Below are positions 53,124 through 63,563 of a DNA stretch of 64,000 bases, piece by piece (the stretch's first letter is position 1; each line of letters opens with the position of its first letter). The stretch covers positions 2,976,001-3,040,000 of the forward strand of contig JAJGBQ010000005.1 of the NCBI GenBank assembly GCA_022457065.1, written 5' to 3'. Made by a program: the position numbers and the translations under genes. This stretch comes from Curvularia sp. ZM96 (Eukaryota; Ascomycota; Dothideomycetes; Pleosporales; Pleosporaceae). The notes under the pieces were generated by a model. The model had not been told where the DNA came from. It saw only the letters and a list, made by a program, of their open reading frames with translations, and did not search any database.

Positions 53124-56100
53124 TTAAACAGAAGTGGGCTCTTCAGGTGTGCCACCGACACCCTCGCTCTCCACTTCCATGTTGTGCGCAGATTTGATGC
53201 TGTTCTCCATTGACTCGCCTTCGTCCTCGTGCCCGTCAGTGTCTTTGTTGGCAGTACTGACGACTTCTTCGATCATCGCCGCAAAGTCGACGGTTATACC
53301 ACCCACGTTCATCTTCAGCAGCGCGGCTGCGTCAGAGCCATTATTGAGGTCCGCACTGGAGCGCTTGGAGCCATTCTCGATGGTCATCAACATGGCTTCA
53401 TTGTCAAAAATGTTCTCCCCGTTCCACATCCCAGCAGTAGATGTATTCGGGTCCTCATAAAGGTCAAAGCCTACACCCAAGGATCCCATCTTAGATGGTG
53501 AACTACTCATAGGCATGTCGCTAGACAGAAAGTCGTCAGGTAAGAGCTCGCTGAACTGTACACTGTTATGGCCAGGAGGAGTGAAGATGGGAAAATTGGA
53601 GAAGTCGAAATTTTGAGACGGCGATGAGATAGGATGGTCGGACAGAAGAGCGTTGAGCTGACGCGTAAACGGAGTGTCCGGAGCTGCAGTTGCTGCATGG
53701 TTGCTTCGAGGAGTAAATGTACTCCGTGAGGGAGTCGTAGGGACCTCGCCGCTTTCAATGCCTCGTCTCGGCGTCAGGGCGATGCGCTGTCGAGTGCCGG
53801 GGGTGGGCGTCTTCAGGAGATCTTCAGATATCCGATCTTGTTTCGGCGTTTTGTTCGGAGATCGGGATTCCTCGAAAAGGTGGGCAAGCTCGTCAGTCTC
53901 TACTGTAGGTGGTGGCGGACAGTTTTCCTTATCAGGATTCTCCTGCTCAGCCACCGCTGCCTGTACTACAGGTCGCTCAAACCAGTTCGTTTTCTTTGTC
54001 TCGCAGGGAATACAACCATCGTAACCTATTCCAGCGTTCTCGCATCGACCACATGGCCGTTCTCGGTCGCAAGCCCGCTTGAGTTCTTTACACCGCTGGC
54101 AACGGGGTTTCTTCGGCGCATCGTCGTCATGAACGTGCATAGGAGTAGCAACAGGAGGCGCTTGTTGGCCCAGGCTCTTGCGCTGACTTTGCTTCCGAGG
54201 TGAAGGGAAAAGTAGTCGCCGTGTAGGTTTTGGTGTAAGATCGTGCTCAAGATTGATAGGTAAAACCTTACTTCCTCTTACGCCAGCAGGACTGGACTGG
54301 ATAGCTCGTCTGAAAGCAGCCTGTGCGTTACCTCCATCCATGTCATGCGTACCAGATGGAACTTGGGGTGGTGCCATCCCTCCATCGTATGTTCCACCTA
54401 GCTCTTGCATGCCCGATTCCGTTTCTGGCAAGATAGCATCCGACATAAGCTCATCACCCATGGTAGACTTAGAACGTGCTCCTATCTTTTGCTCCCTTTT
54501 TCGCTTTGCTAGTCGCGCTGACCTGTCCCACACTTTCTGCGGCCGCATGGAAAATTTCTTAATAAGCCATAGTCCACATGGATTACACAGATTGAGTTCT
54601 TGGAAAGCATCATGGGCCTTTGCTGCCATCATGTCCTTGTCTTTTCGACTCAAGTTGTTCTTGAAGATACGGTACTTTGGCTCGCCGTCAGTCTCAGGGG
54701 TGGGCTCAATTACTTCGTAAGCAATGATGTCGGTGCTAGCGGAGTCAGTGGACAGCTCAATACCGCTCGGCGAGCCAGTTTCCACTCGAGTGTAGGCTTT
54801 TCTCCAGGTAGGCGTATCAATTTCTCCGCAGTTTACACAGTGTGGCGGCATTTCACCCTTTCTGATAGCAGCATCCAGTCGGTCTTTGATGTAGCGCTTC
54901 CTCTTGGCACCGGAGCCGCTTCGGGTGTAGCCACACTCTGAGGGCGTCGGTGCGTCAGACATAGGTTCACCAGTCCCAGACCAGGTTTGCGACCTCGGAA
55001 GCCCTCGAGACTTGGGTTGCTTAGGTTGTTTCGCCGGTAGGTTTGGGGTGGCGGAACGGCTGTACACTTGTGCTTCGCTTTCAGCGGGAGGAGAGATTTG
55101 CGATGTAATCCCATCAGGTGAACCGACAGTAGAAACTGTTGCGCGTGACTTTTCCCGAGATTGAGCCTTCTCCATAGATCCAGATGGGAGTGTATCACCA
55201 GTGGTAGGTCGTCCATTGACTGAGTTGTTATCCTGCGCATTAATTGCCATTTTGGAAATAAGATCCGTTTCGTTCGTGTTTTGTCCTTGGAAATATACGC
55301 AGTTGAGAATGTCCTGGTCCATGGTATCAAAGTCGAATGGTTGAGTGCCGCCTATGTTCATTTCGATGCTTTCAGTGATTGGCTGTGTGGCTGATCCCCG
55401 GCGATATTGCATTGCTCCGTGGCCTGGCCATGAGCCGTCCCCACAGTTCATCCCATCAGCATCCCTACTCGTTGGTATGTCGCTAACAAAGCCCGAATCG
55501 TTAAGAGGTAGCGTTGGTAGGTTCGGACTAGAAGGAGCCGGTGATACAGTACGTCGGGGTGCAATTGGAGGTGACGAGGGCATCTCATTGGGAGTCTCGC
55601 TGGGACTTGCTTCTCTTTCATCGGCAGATTCCATCGCATTATCTGAAAAGGTGCTAGGCTCGTAAGGGGACATGTATGGCCGACCCCCATCCATTGATGC
55701 GTGCCTTAGAGCGCTCGGTGCTGGTAGGCGCCGGTATCCTCGATGACCTATTTTGTCGCCTGGACGGGGAGTCGGTGCACGTGGAACCATCTCTGTGGCA
55801 GCTCCTGAAGCACTGAGGGCTGGTTTGAGAAGACGTACTGACGCTGCGGTGCTAGCAGTGACCCTAAGTGAATCGTTGTGAGCAGTCAAAGGCGTGTTTC
55901 GTGGTCTCGTGGTCTGTGTTATGCGAGCCCTCTTCTTCGGGGGGCCATCGTCCTGTGGTTCCACAATATAAGGATCACTATACTGGTGTTGCTGGGTAGG
56001 CGGGGCTACTTCGCTACGCACAGAAGCTCGTGACGTTGGGCGTGAAGGAGGATTGTACTGATAGTGATGGAACGAGATAGTACTCATGGCAGGGCTGGAT

Positions 56101-57025
56101 GGTCTAGTCGGTTGGGACATGAAGGGGGTATTCGGTTGGTCGTAGAATGACTCGTTACGAAGTGGCTCCTGGGATGGGCTTTGGCGGGTAAGCATTTGAT
56201 GGAAAGGTTCAACGCCACCAACAGAATGACGTGGCGAAGGCTGGGCGGAGTGGCTTTTTGTTGGCTGAGCCAGATGACCGAGCATAGGATTCTCTTTCAG
56301 GAAGTCAGACCAGGCATTGTAATCAAATCCCTCAGGCATCAGCTGGCTGAGGCTGTGATACCGCTCCATGTTCTCCACATATTCTTTCTGCATGCACGTC
56401 GGAACAGGCACCAGCTTCAACTTGACTTCGAGTGTCTCTTTGACACCATTCGAAAAAATGCCCAGGATGTTTTTGCACACGCGACCAGTGACCATGGTTT
56501 GGGAATCCTTGGCGGGGGCATTGGGTGTTGATGACGCAGACGCGAGAAGCCATGACAGCATGCCCTGTCCGACAAGCGGTGTTTCGTACTCAGAAAAGTC
56601 ATAGGCGTAAACGGTGTAATCGTGACCTAGTTTGGCTACAAGCTCGGGGCTGTAGCAGTGAGCAATGTGTTCTATCTGGCCAATGATCATTTGCTGTAGC
56701 CTACCTTGCAGTAACAATAGCCTGAATGCACGTCTTCAGTTCGATGACTCCCACCTCGGTAGTCTCGTCCAGCGAAACGACAGGTACGTCCAGGACGTTT
56801 GGCAGACGAGCAAGACAGTTTGATTTGTTCTGGTCATCAAATGTGTACAAGACCTTGACTGGAGACAGCTATGTTAGATCAGAGCGTGACGTCAGGCTGA
56901 GTTTGTTTACCTCGCATTTGCCGGCGCGGGATTTCGTCCATGACGCCATCATCAGCGCCAGCAGCTGGAGAGGGTGCGTCCTGCATGGTAGCAGTCTCTG
57001 GCGTGGTGCTCGAAAGAGTCGACAT
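53124..57025 (-). CDS. Large zinc-finger factor with GATA-type and Zn2Cys6 motifs (Ams2-like)
   Basis: Three exons on the minus strand (57025-56911, 56858-56705, 56649-53124) give 1264 aa. The N-terminal domain is well conserved in fungi: KVLYTFDDQNKSNCLARLPN, VGVIELKTCIQAIVTAS, SPELVAKLGHDYTVYAYDF and PLVGQGMLSWLLAS. Then comes a long Ser/Pro-rich disordered region. A GATA-type finger begins CVNCGEIDTPTWRK and ends CNPCGLWLIKKFSMRPQKVW, with 80 residues between the two CxxC halves instead of the usual 17-20. A Zn2Cys6-like cluster follows: CQRCKELKRACDRERPC then GRCENAGIGYDGC. The N-terminal domain and GATA finger resemble S. pombe Ams2 relatives, which act in histone-gene and centromere control; the role here is inferred. 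Intron 2 was fixed because reading on after AIVTA meets an immediate TAG. Confidence 0.88.
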
Positions 57026-57773
57026 GGCTGCCTACGGAATTGACAAGAGGATAGGCAGACCGTGTCGTGAGAGAAAAGAACGGCGTCGCAGGTGGACGAG
57101 AAGTGATCAATATCGTATCGCGGTCGGTGGCTGGCGTGGGATCATCGCGGACGCGTTCTTAGTGAACAAAGAAGCGAGACTAGAAGCGGGACGGGAGCAA
57201 ATTGGAGCGAGGAAAGTGGTCCTTATGTATTCCAGTACACGGGAGATGCGAAACAGGCAGCAGAACGCGTGGATAAGCGAGAGAAGGGGAATCAAAAGGG
57301 AGTCGTTAATGAGGTCGTGCGGTGAAAGTGAAGATGGAGGCACGAGCTCGGAGGTTTCGAGCTATCCGCGGCGCGCTAACGCCGGTAGGGCAAAGACGCG
57401 TGACGCACCTTGGATCCAGCCTTGTTGCCCCACATTCTGACGCGTGTTGATTGGCCCGGGATCGGAAAAACTGCAGCCCCCAGCGGCGTCCCGGCCAAGC
57501 TCGATCACTTCATCGCTGCTTCACCTCTATCGCCGACCGCTCCACCTCACCCAAGCTCGTTGCCGTGGTGTTCTCCCTCTTCATACTAGGTCAGTCTTTC
57601 CGCCCCTGGTCTGTGCACTTCTTCTGCTCGACTCCATCCCTGCGCACTACTTGTTCGAGTGGCATATCAAAATTCATAGGCAGACGTCGACAACTCAAGA
57701 TATTAACGGTGTCTAGATACAGAAGTTCCTTTTCGTTGAGATCTGCTCTCTGCTATCCACATCACTCGACAAG
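57026..57773. promoter_or_regulatory. Divergent promoter of the GATA-factor and SmD2 genes
   Basis: 748 bp between two divergent starts, no gene. It carries four ACGCGT hexamers (annotated separately) and an inverted CCAAT box (ATTGG at 57450-57454). Confidence 0.55.
57151..57445. promoter_or_regulatory. Four ACGCGT (MCB) boxes
   Basis: ACGCGT occurs at 57151-57156, 57265-57270, 57396-57401 and 57440-57445. This is the MluI cell-cycle box bound by MBF (Mbp1/Swi6 or Res/Cdc10) at G1/S-regulated genes. Elsewhere in the window the hexamer occurs roughly once per several kb, so four in 295 bp is a clear cluster. Which of the two flanking genes it controls is not shown. The GATA factor is a plausible target, since S. 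pombe Ams2 is cell-cycle regulated. Confidence 0.6.
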
Positions 57774-58285
57774 ATGGTTGACGCGAAGATTCAGTGAGTA
57801 GAATGACCCTAGCTTCAAGGACAAGCTCTGTACTAACACCTCCCAGGGAGCTTCTTTCTAAGCCACGCTCTGAATTAACGTATGTTTACTCCCGTATCAC
57901 CCAATGGTACAGATATGCTGACATTACTGCACAGCGAATATGAAGTTGCCCAAGTCGAAGAGCATGAGCTCACCACCGGTCCCCTGTCTATTCTCCAGAC
58001 CGCCGTTCGCACGCGCACCCAAGTTCTGATCTCATGCCGCAACAACCGCAAGATTCTCGCACGTGTAAAGGCCTTCGACCGCCACTGCAACATGGTCCTC
58101 GAGAACGCTAAGGAGATGTGGACCGAGACTCCGCGGTTAGCCAATGGTAGCTACGGAAGGAAGGTTAACAAGGATCGTTTTATCTCTAAGCTGTAAGTGG
58201 AAAGAATGTGTCTACTTCTCACAATCCTCTAACTCTGGTTAGGTTTCTCCGAGGAGATTCAGTGATTCTTGTCCTGCTGTCATAA
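57774..58285 (+). CDS. Small nuclear ribonucleoprotein SmD2
   Basis: Core spliceosomal Sm-ring subunit. Four exons (57774-57793, 57847-57879, 57935-58192, 58243-58285) give 117 aa. The first exon encodes MVDAKI and most of a Gln codon. The Sm1/Sm2 regions read PLSILQTAVRTRTQVLISCR, NNRKILARVKAFDRHCNMVL and, after the last intron, FLRGDSVILVLLS. The middle insertion KEMWTETPRLANGSYGRKVN is typical of SmD2. The gene converges on dihydroxyacetone kinase, with 145 bp between the stops. Confidence 0.96.
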
Positions 58286-58430
58286 GAATCTGGACGCGAC
58301 CTAGTGTTGAGACGGAAGTGCAAGATGGACGCGCGCGATTTAGAGTTCGAATGCATTAAAAGTTATATAATCGCCGCCGCGAAGCCGGCGATGACCACCG
58401 AACGAATCAAACAACGATACCCCTCAGTTT

Positions 58431-60399
58431 CTACTTCTTCAGTCCGTCACTCAGACCCAGCAGAAGCTCGGCAAGACCGTGTGCTCCTGGGTCAGGGACT
58501 TCCTGGAACCCTACGCCTCCAACATACACCGTCCGTCCCAAACTCGCTTTCATTCCCTTCGTTCCTTGCGCTCCTCCCTGCGCCGCTGTGGCTGCTTGGT
58601 CGATATCTTCTGTTTTGGATAGCGTCTCAACAAACGGATATAAAGCATCCATCAGCGTTCGATCCCCAGGCTTTGCAGGCGTATATTTGCCAAGTGCTTT
58701 GAGCGATGAATCGAGAGCCTTGGCCCAAATCGCAGGGGTGACGGGCTGAGGGGAAGAAGGCGAATGCTTTCGTAGTCCGTGAGCTAGTGCATTAAGAAAA
58801 ATTGCATAGATGGCACCTGACGTGCCGTCCATCGCTACTTCGACCACTTGAATTATATTGTTCACAAGGATCAGCAGATCATCCGTGTTCTTCGCCGTTT
58901 CGAGCATCTTCAGAATCGCTACAGGTTGTCAACATCAGGCAACAATGCACATGTGATCAGGATCCTACATACCTTCTGCGCCACGTTTCAGTCCGATTCC
59001 GCAATCACCGTCTCCCACGATTGTATCATATCTGGTGACATCTGGTTCGGCGGCTATGAGCCTGTTTAGTGCAGTCGTCAACGCTGATTTTGCTTGAGCA
59101 TAATTGACTGTTCGCCGTCAGCATAAGTCATGTGCCGTTTTTGCAGTACTTACCCCTCAAATCACTAGGCAAAACTTCTTCCTCGTCTACCTTTTCTTCA
59201 ACCTTCTTTGCCTCTCCACGTCTAGCCCACGTGCTACTGCTGATTGCTGCGGACCAGCCGGTTGCCTCAGCAGGCGCATCAAGTAGCTCGAGCATGGAAG
59301 CGCCCAGCGGTCCTGTATCTGCGACTTTGAGCAGACTGATGCTGAAACCGAGACCGTTCAAACTCGTCATAAACGTGCCTGAAAGTATTCTCACAGGTTT
59401 AATGTTGAAGTTATCTGCCAATTGCTCGACAACCTCGTTTGTTATACCGCCCAGCTCGAGGGGACTGACTCCTCCCAAGTTGTTGACTAGCAACACAACT
59501 TCGTCCTTTGCGGTGATGGAAGAGAAACTTCGATCTTGGTCTGCGACATCGAGACAGTGCGACAGCATCGTTTTCACGAGACCAGGGAGGTCGGTAGATT
59601 TGCGCTCCGAGCCGGCTTCGTTGTGAATGCCCATTCCGATCTCGACTTGGCCATCCTTCAATTCGTCTTCTTCAGGTTCTCGGCGACCTGGCACATGAAC
59701 GTGTGCTAGTGAGGATCCAATAGAGACCGTGTTGTCGGCGACAAGTTGTGCTACTCGTGTCACATCCTTGAGACTCGCACTGGACCTTGTTAGTCAACTC
59801 ACGAGTCATCCGTCTAACTTGTATTGTTTCTTACCCTTTGGCTGCAAGCGCTCCAGCAATCTTTTGGACGAGTACGGTGCCTGCGATACCTCTACGCCCT
59901 ACCTTGCCACCCTTTGCTCGCCCTACACCAGCGTCGTCGCCAACAACTACCATGTCGGCATCGATGCCAGCAGCGCGCGCCTTTTCTACTGCCATACCGA
60001 AATTTAACACATCGCCGGTGTAGTTCATTACAATCACAAGGACACCCTTATCTTTCTGAATGCGATGCAAAATACATCTTCGTATTTGCTCTGCGCTTGG
60101 AGATGCAAAGATTGTGCCCGCTACCGCGCCGGAAAGAAGACCTGCGCCAACGAAGGAAGCGAAAGAGGGCTCATGGCCGCTACCACCACCCGAGACAATG
60201 GACACCTGCGAAGCTCCATTCTTGCGGTAGATGATCTTGTTGTTGATATCGCATTGCACTGAAGGATTCGTCTTTGCAATGCTGAGGAGCGCCGTATTCA
60301 CGAGGTGCGAAGGGTCATGAATAAAGTGTTTCGCTGGAGTGTTGTTAGCTGCCTATGCTCAGTTACTGGAAATGTGAAGTATGAACGCGTACATGACAT
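58431..60399 (-). CDS. Dihydroxyacetone kinase (DhaK-DhaL)
   Basis: ATP-dependent kinase for dihydroxyacetone (and glyceraldehyde), used in glycerol and methanol-type metabolism and detoxification. Five exons on the minus strand (60399-60393, 60333-59835, 59779-59154, 59107-58973, 58918-58431) give 584 aa, equal to yeast Dak1/2. The first exon is 7 nt (ATG TCA T) and joins to CG AAA CAC, giving MSSKHFIHDPSHL. The DhaK part has IVSGGGSGHEPSFASFVGAG and IGMGIHNEAGSERK, whose His forms the covalent hemiaminal with dihydroxyacetone. The DhaL part has TIVGDGDCGIGLKRGAE (Asp residues that bind Mg-ATP), DGTSGAIYAIFLNALAHGL and GDRTLMDALYPF. The C-terminus ends AHGLAELLLGLSDGLKK. All motifs look intact. 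Confidence 0.95.
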
Positions 60400-61312
60400 G
60401 TTTACTTGTCTGGAGGCAACTCAATGCAACATGCAAATGAAGAGAATAAAGGATAGTAGATTATCTCATGAGAGGGAGCCAAGTTCTATTAAGAAATACA
60501 GCCCCAACCTTCATCATTCGATCCGACGGTAACTCGTCATAGCGCCCGTCTCAATTCCAAGTCTTTCCTGTCATTTGACGTGTGCCGAGGGCCAAACGGA
60601 TAAGCGCCCGCCTGCTGTGTCTCCCAGATCCCTCCTGGTCAGGTTCCAGGAACTTCAAGTGGGGTCGCGCATACGAGAGTGTGAGGGGTAACTGGGGTTA
60701 TGGTGGGGTTGTTGGGCTTTCCCCCGAACTCCGACACGCCAGGAGAGGAAGCGAGAGGCGCCGGCTTCCTTATTCTGGAATTCCCGTACCACAGCTCGGG
60801 GGAATGCCAATCTAGAACTCTTGGAAAAGAAACTGTTTGGGCAGCCATCGACTTTTCTTTTACTCAATGCATCACTTGGTCTACTCTCCTGTATGACAGT
60901 CAGTTAGGATGCAATTGCTTTGACTTATCGTGATTCAAGGCAGTTGGAAGCGCAAATGGAAGTTGTTTCCAACAGTTGACACTGACACAACGATCTTTAC
61001 GAATTTATTGCCATTGTAGCAATTCGCGACAAACCCATGTTTTACTATGGGTGTTCATGGCTCGGCTTTTGCAAGTAACGAGTTGTTCGATCATTATGCT
61101 CTTCGACGACTGAAAACGACACACGGATTTGGCAATTATGACACATTTAACTGACTGGCTGCTGGACGGCCTCATAGCCATGGAAACTACACACCCTTGG
61201 CGAGCCATTCCAAACCACGGGCGAAGATGCCACCAGTTCTTTTATTTGCAGTTCGCACCAAGCAACATGGTGGCAGGCTTGGAGTGTCGTTCTCTTGTAT
61301 TCAAAACTCATT
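60400..61312. other. Intergenic region
   Basis: About 900 bp between the dihydroxyacetone kinase start and an F-box gene. No gene is recognised. Open frames at 60582-60933 on both strands are shadows of one another. Confidence 0.6.
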
Positions 61313-62317
61313 ATGACTACCTACCGGCGTGGCATCATCTACAACAGTCTGGTTTCGAAACTAATACCAATATCTATCGCAGCTCGGCGTGCATCGAAGA
61401 ACTACAGTCTAAACGCACAGAACAGCCTATTATACACTTTGCCGTATGAGCTCGTCCAATACATTGGAACGTTCCTGAACTATGTGGACCGTTTTTGCTT
61501 CGCACTGTCGAGCCACAAATACGCCGATGCTATCCTTTTCGTTCGCCCCATGGGCTTCCAGCGAATACTTTCCCAAGAGGTCATCCATAGACTAAACAGA
61601 GGCCATTTCTATGGTCAAGGCCACTGTATCTTTCCCTGGATAAGACGTAGCTTCGGCCAGATGTATTGTGTGGGTTGCTCTCGCCAGCACAATGCTTCTA
61701 GATTCCCAGCTGACTCGACGACACAACCACGACACCTGCGCAAATGCTTCCGAACGACTGATGGCCCACTCTACATGTGTAGACACCATGAATTTACTTT
61801 CGTGGAGCTCGCCAGCATGTTGAGAAAGTACAAGAAAAAAGGCGAGAAAAACAAGCATGGACATTTCTTTCACTGCATGGAATGCTTCGAGACCGTGTAC
61901 GCGACGTACGGTCCAGGCCGATGTACGCTTCCTCCCACGCTGTCCCTTGTCCCTGAAACCTCCACCGTTACCCTTCGGACTAAGTTAGTGTTGCTCTCCA
62001 CACCCTGGACTGAACGAGTCTCGATTCACGACACGCGCGAAGCGTTGGAGAGCATGAATCTCAAGATCTGTCCACATATGAGCACATCTGATACAGCAAC
62101 TATAGATCTTATACTAGGTGGTCGTGGAGAGACTCTGATGGAAGGTCGCTTCTCAAAACGGGTTAGCATTGAATGTAATAAGTGTCAAACAACATTCAGC
62201 ATCAAGAGAAGGATCCCTTTTTGCGAGATTATGTTGGAAGTGGACCGGAAGCTAGGTCATGTTAAATGGGAAGGGGATCCAATCTGGAGAGCGCATCTAC
62301 CGAGGAGAGAATACTAA
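61313..62317 (+). CDS. F-box protein with Cys-rich C-terminal half
   Basis: Single-exon gene. The first ATG in frame is at 61313, giving 334 aa (an upstream TTG frame extends to 61295). An F-box-like helix LPYELVQYIGTFLNYVDRF lies near residues 43-61, followed by Cys/His-rich segments: MYCVGCSRQHNASRFP, RKCFRTTDGPLYMCRHHEF, HFFHCMECFETVYATYG and ECNKCQTTFSIKRRIPFCEI. The pattern is that of lineage-expanded fungal F-box proteins with putative zinc-binding pairs. Function beyond a possible SCF-type adaptor is unknown. Confidence 0.75.
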   Translation: MTTYRRGIIYNSLVSKLIPISIAARRASKNYSLNAQNSLLYTLPYELVQYIGTFLNYVDRFCFALSSHKYADAILFVRPMGFQRILSQEVIHRLNRGHFYGQGHCIFPWIRRSFGQMYCVGCSRQHNASRFPADSTTQPRHLRKCFRTTDGPLYMCRHHEFTFVELASMLRKYKKKGEKNKHGHFFHCMECFETVYATYGPGRCTLPPTLSLVPETSTVTLRTKLVLLSTPWTERVSIHDTREALESMNLKICPHMSTSDTATIDLILGGRGETLMEGRFSKRVSIECNKCQTTFSIKRRIPFCEIMLEVDRKLGHVKWEGDPIWRAHLPRREY

Positions 62318-62421
62318 GTGCCGTGGTCCGGAGCTATCTAATTCGGGGTGTAACGGAAGATCACGTGTACTTCTACCCGGCTCTAGCGAGTCAGTTAGGA
62401 CACCGAGTGTAGGGTCTGGCT

Positions 62422-62862
62422 TCAGTCTGTATGGGTGGCGTTGAAGAAGGCTTTATTCTGAGGGCTGGATGGTTCGATACGCCTGACATTGACTCTTTTG
62501 TTCGCAGCTGAAAGAGGAGAGTTGTCAGGTGTTGTTGTACTAAGGAGGATGGTGTTTTCGTGTCTGATTGTACGAGTAGGCTCGCTGATGTCGAGACAGG
62601 ACAAATCTAATATTCTTTCTTTTGTAGCAGCCCACATAATAATTCGAACCTTCTTTTCCGGAACATACATGCCGGTGATCGTTTGAAGACCCAGTCCCGA
62701 AAATGTGGTCGTGCCGCCGTTGTCGTTTCTGGTTTTTAGGTGAACGCTAAACAGATCCGTCGTCTCCACGGTTTGATCTAAAAGGGCACTATCATTTGTA
62801 GCTTGAGCTAGGCAAATAGTGGCATGAATAAAGAGGCAAGACGTGGTGGTGTTGTGATCCAT
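62422..62862 (-). CDS. Small hypothetical protein
   Basis: An ATG-started open frame of 146 aa on the minus strand, overlapping no other gene. The N-terminus (MDHNTTTSCLFIHATICLAQ) is weakly hydrophobic and could be a poor signal peptide. The rest is Thr/Asn/Ser-rich with no domain I know. It may be a lineage-specific gene or chance. Confidence 0.35.
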   Translation of the reverse strand: MDHNTTTSCLFIHATICLAQATNDSALLDQTVETTDLFSVHLKTRNDNGGTTTFSGLGLQTITGMYVPEKKVRIIMWAATKERILDLSCLDISEPTRTIRHENTILLSTTTPDNSPLSAANKRVNVRRIEPSSPQNKAFFNATHTD

Positions 62863-63563
62863 GGAAGAAAGGCAAAGTCATGACATGGAGAATCTAAAAT
62901 CTTGAATGGTAGATATAGCGTTGTGTACCCGGAGTACTCCAACGACTGTTCTCAGTTTATACATCTGTAATCAATCATGGAAAAATTGAATTGAAAATAT
63001 AATACAATCGACAGATCTGTATGGAAGAACTTTTCTAGAAGGCTAAAACTCGGTCACATCGCGAGGCGGCATGAATGCCCCTTGCATATAAACTTTCGCG
63101 TACAGTCCAAGTGTAGCTCTAGCTCATCCGCCATGGCGCCTCTTGACTGGCGTACCACACGCTCTTGTTCCAGGAACAGCTAATACAAAGGAGCTTAAGG
63201 CCAGAAAAACTCTCGTTTAAAAAAGGGTCTGGTGACTTTTGAAAGGCCGCACGTATGATAATTGCGCGCTAAGGAGTTCAAGGCTGAGCAGCGGGTGTTT
63301 GTGTGTCGAGGGTTTGCAGTAGCTCTGGTGATTTTCAGCCTCGGATCGGCTACCCCGCCAATTCTGATAGGGCTTTGAGGCTTGAGATTCCCCACTTGCC
63401 TGAACATCGCGCGTACCCATCTCCTGTCACGCGGACGGCTATTCTTAATTGAATTTTGGCAGCTACCTTGTTCTGTGTCAGTCACTACTGTACGCCACTG
63501 GGCGAGAAGCTCGAATTTTACTCACTCATTTCCCGTTTATATATTGGTCCGGTACTATCCATC
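62863..63563. other. Intergenic region
   Basis: 701 bp upstream of the DUF1749 gene. No gene is recognised; short open frames on both strands have no recognisable features. Confidence 0.6.

Noticed and set aside
62641..62700. TTCGAACC-like T-loop suggesting a tRNA
   Set aside because: No matching acceptor stem or A/B boxes in the flanks. I found no tRNA by eye in the window.
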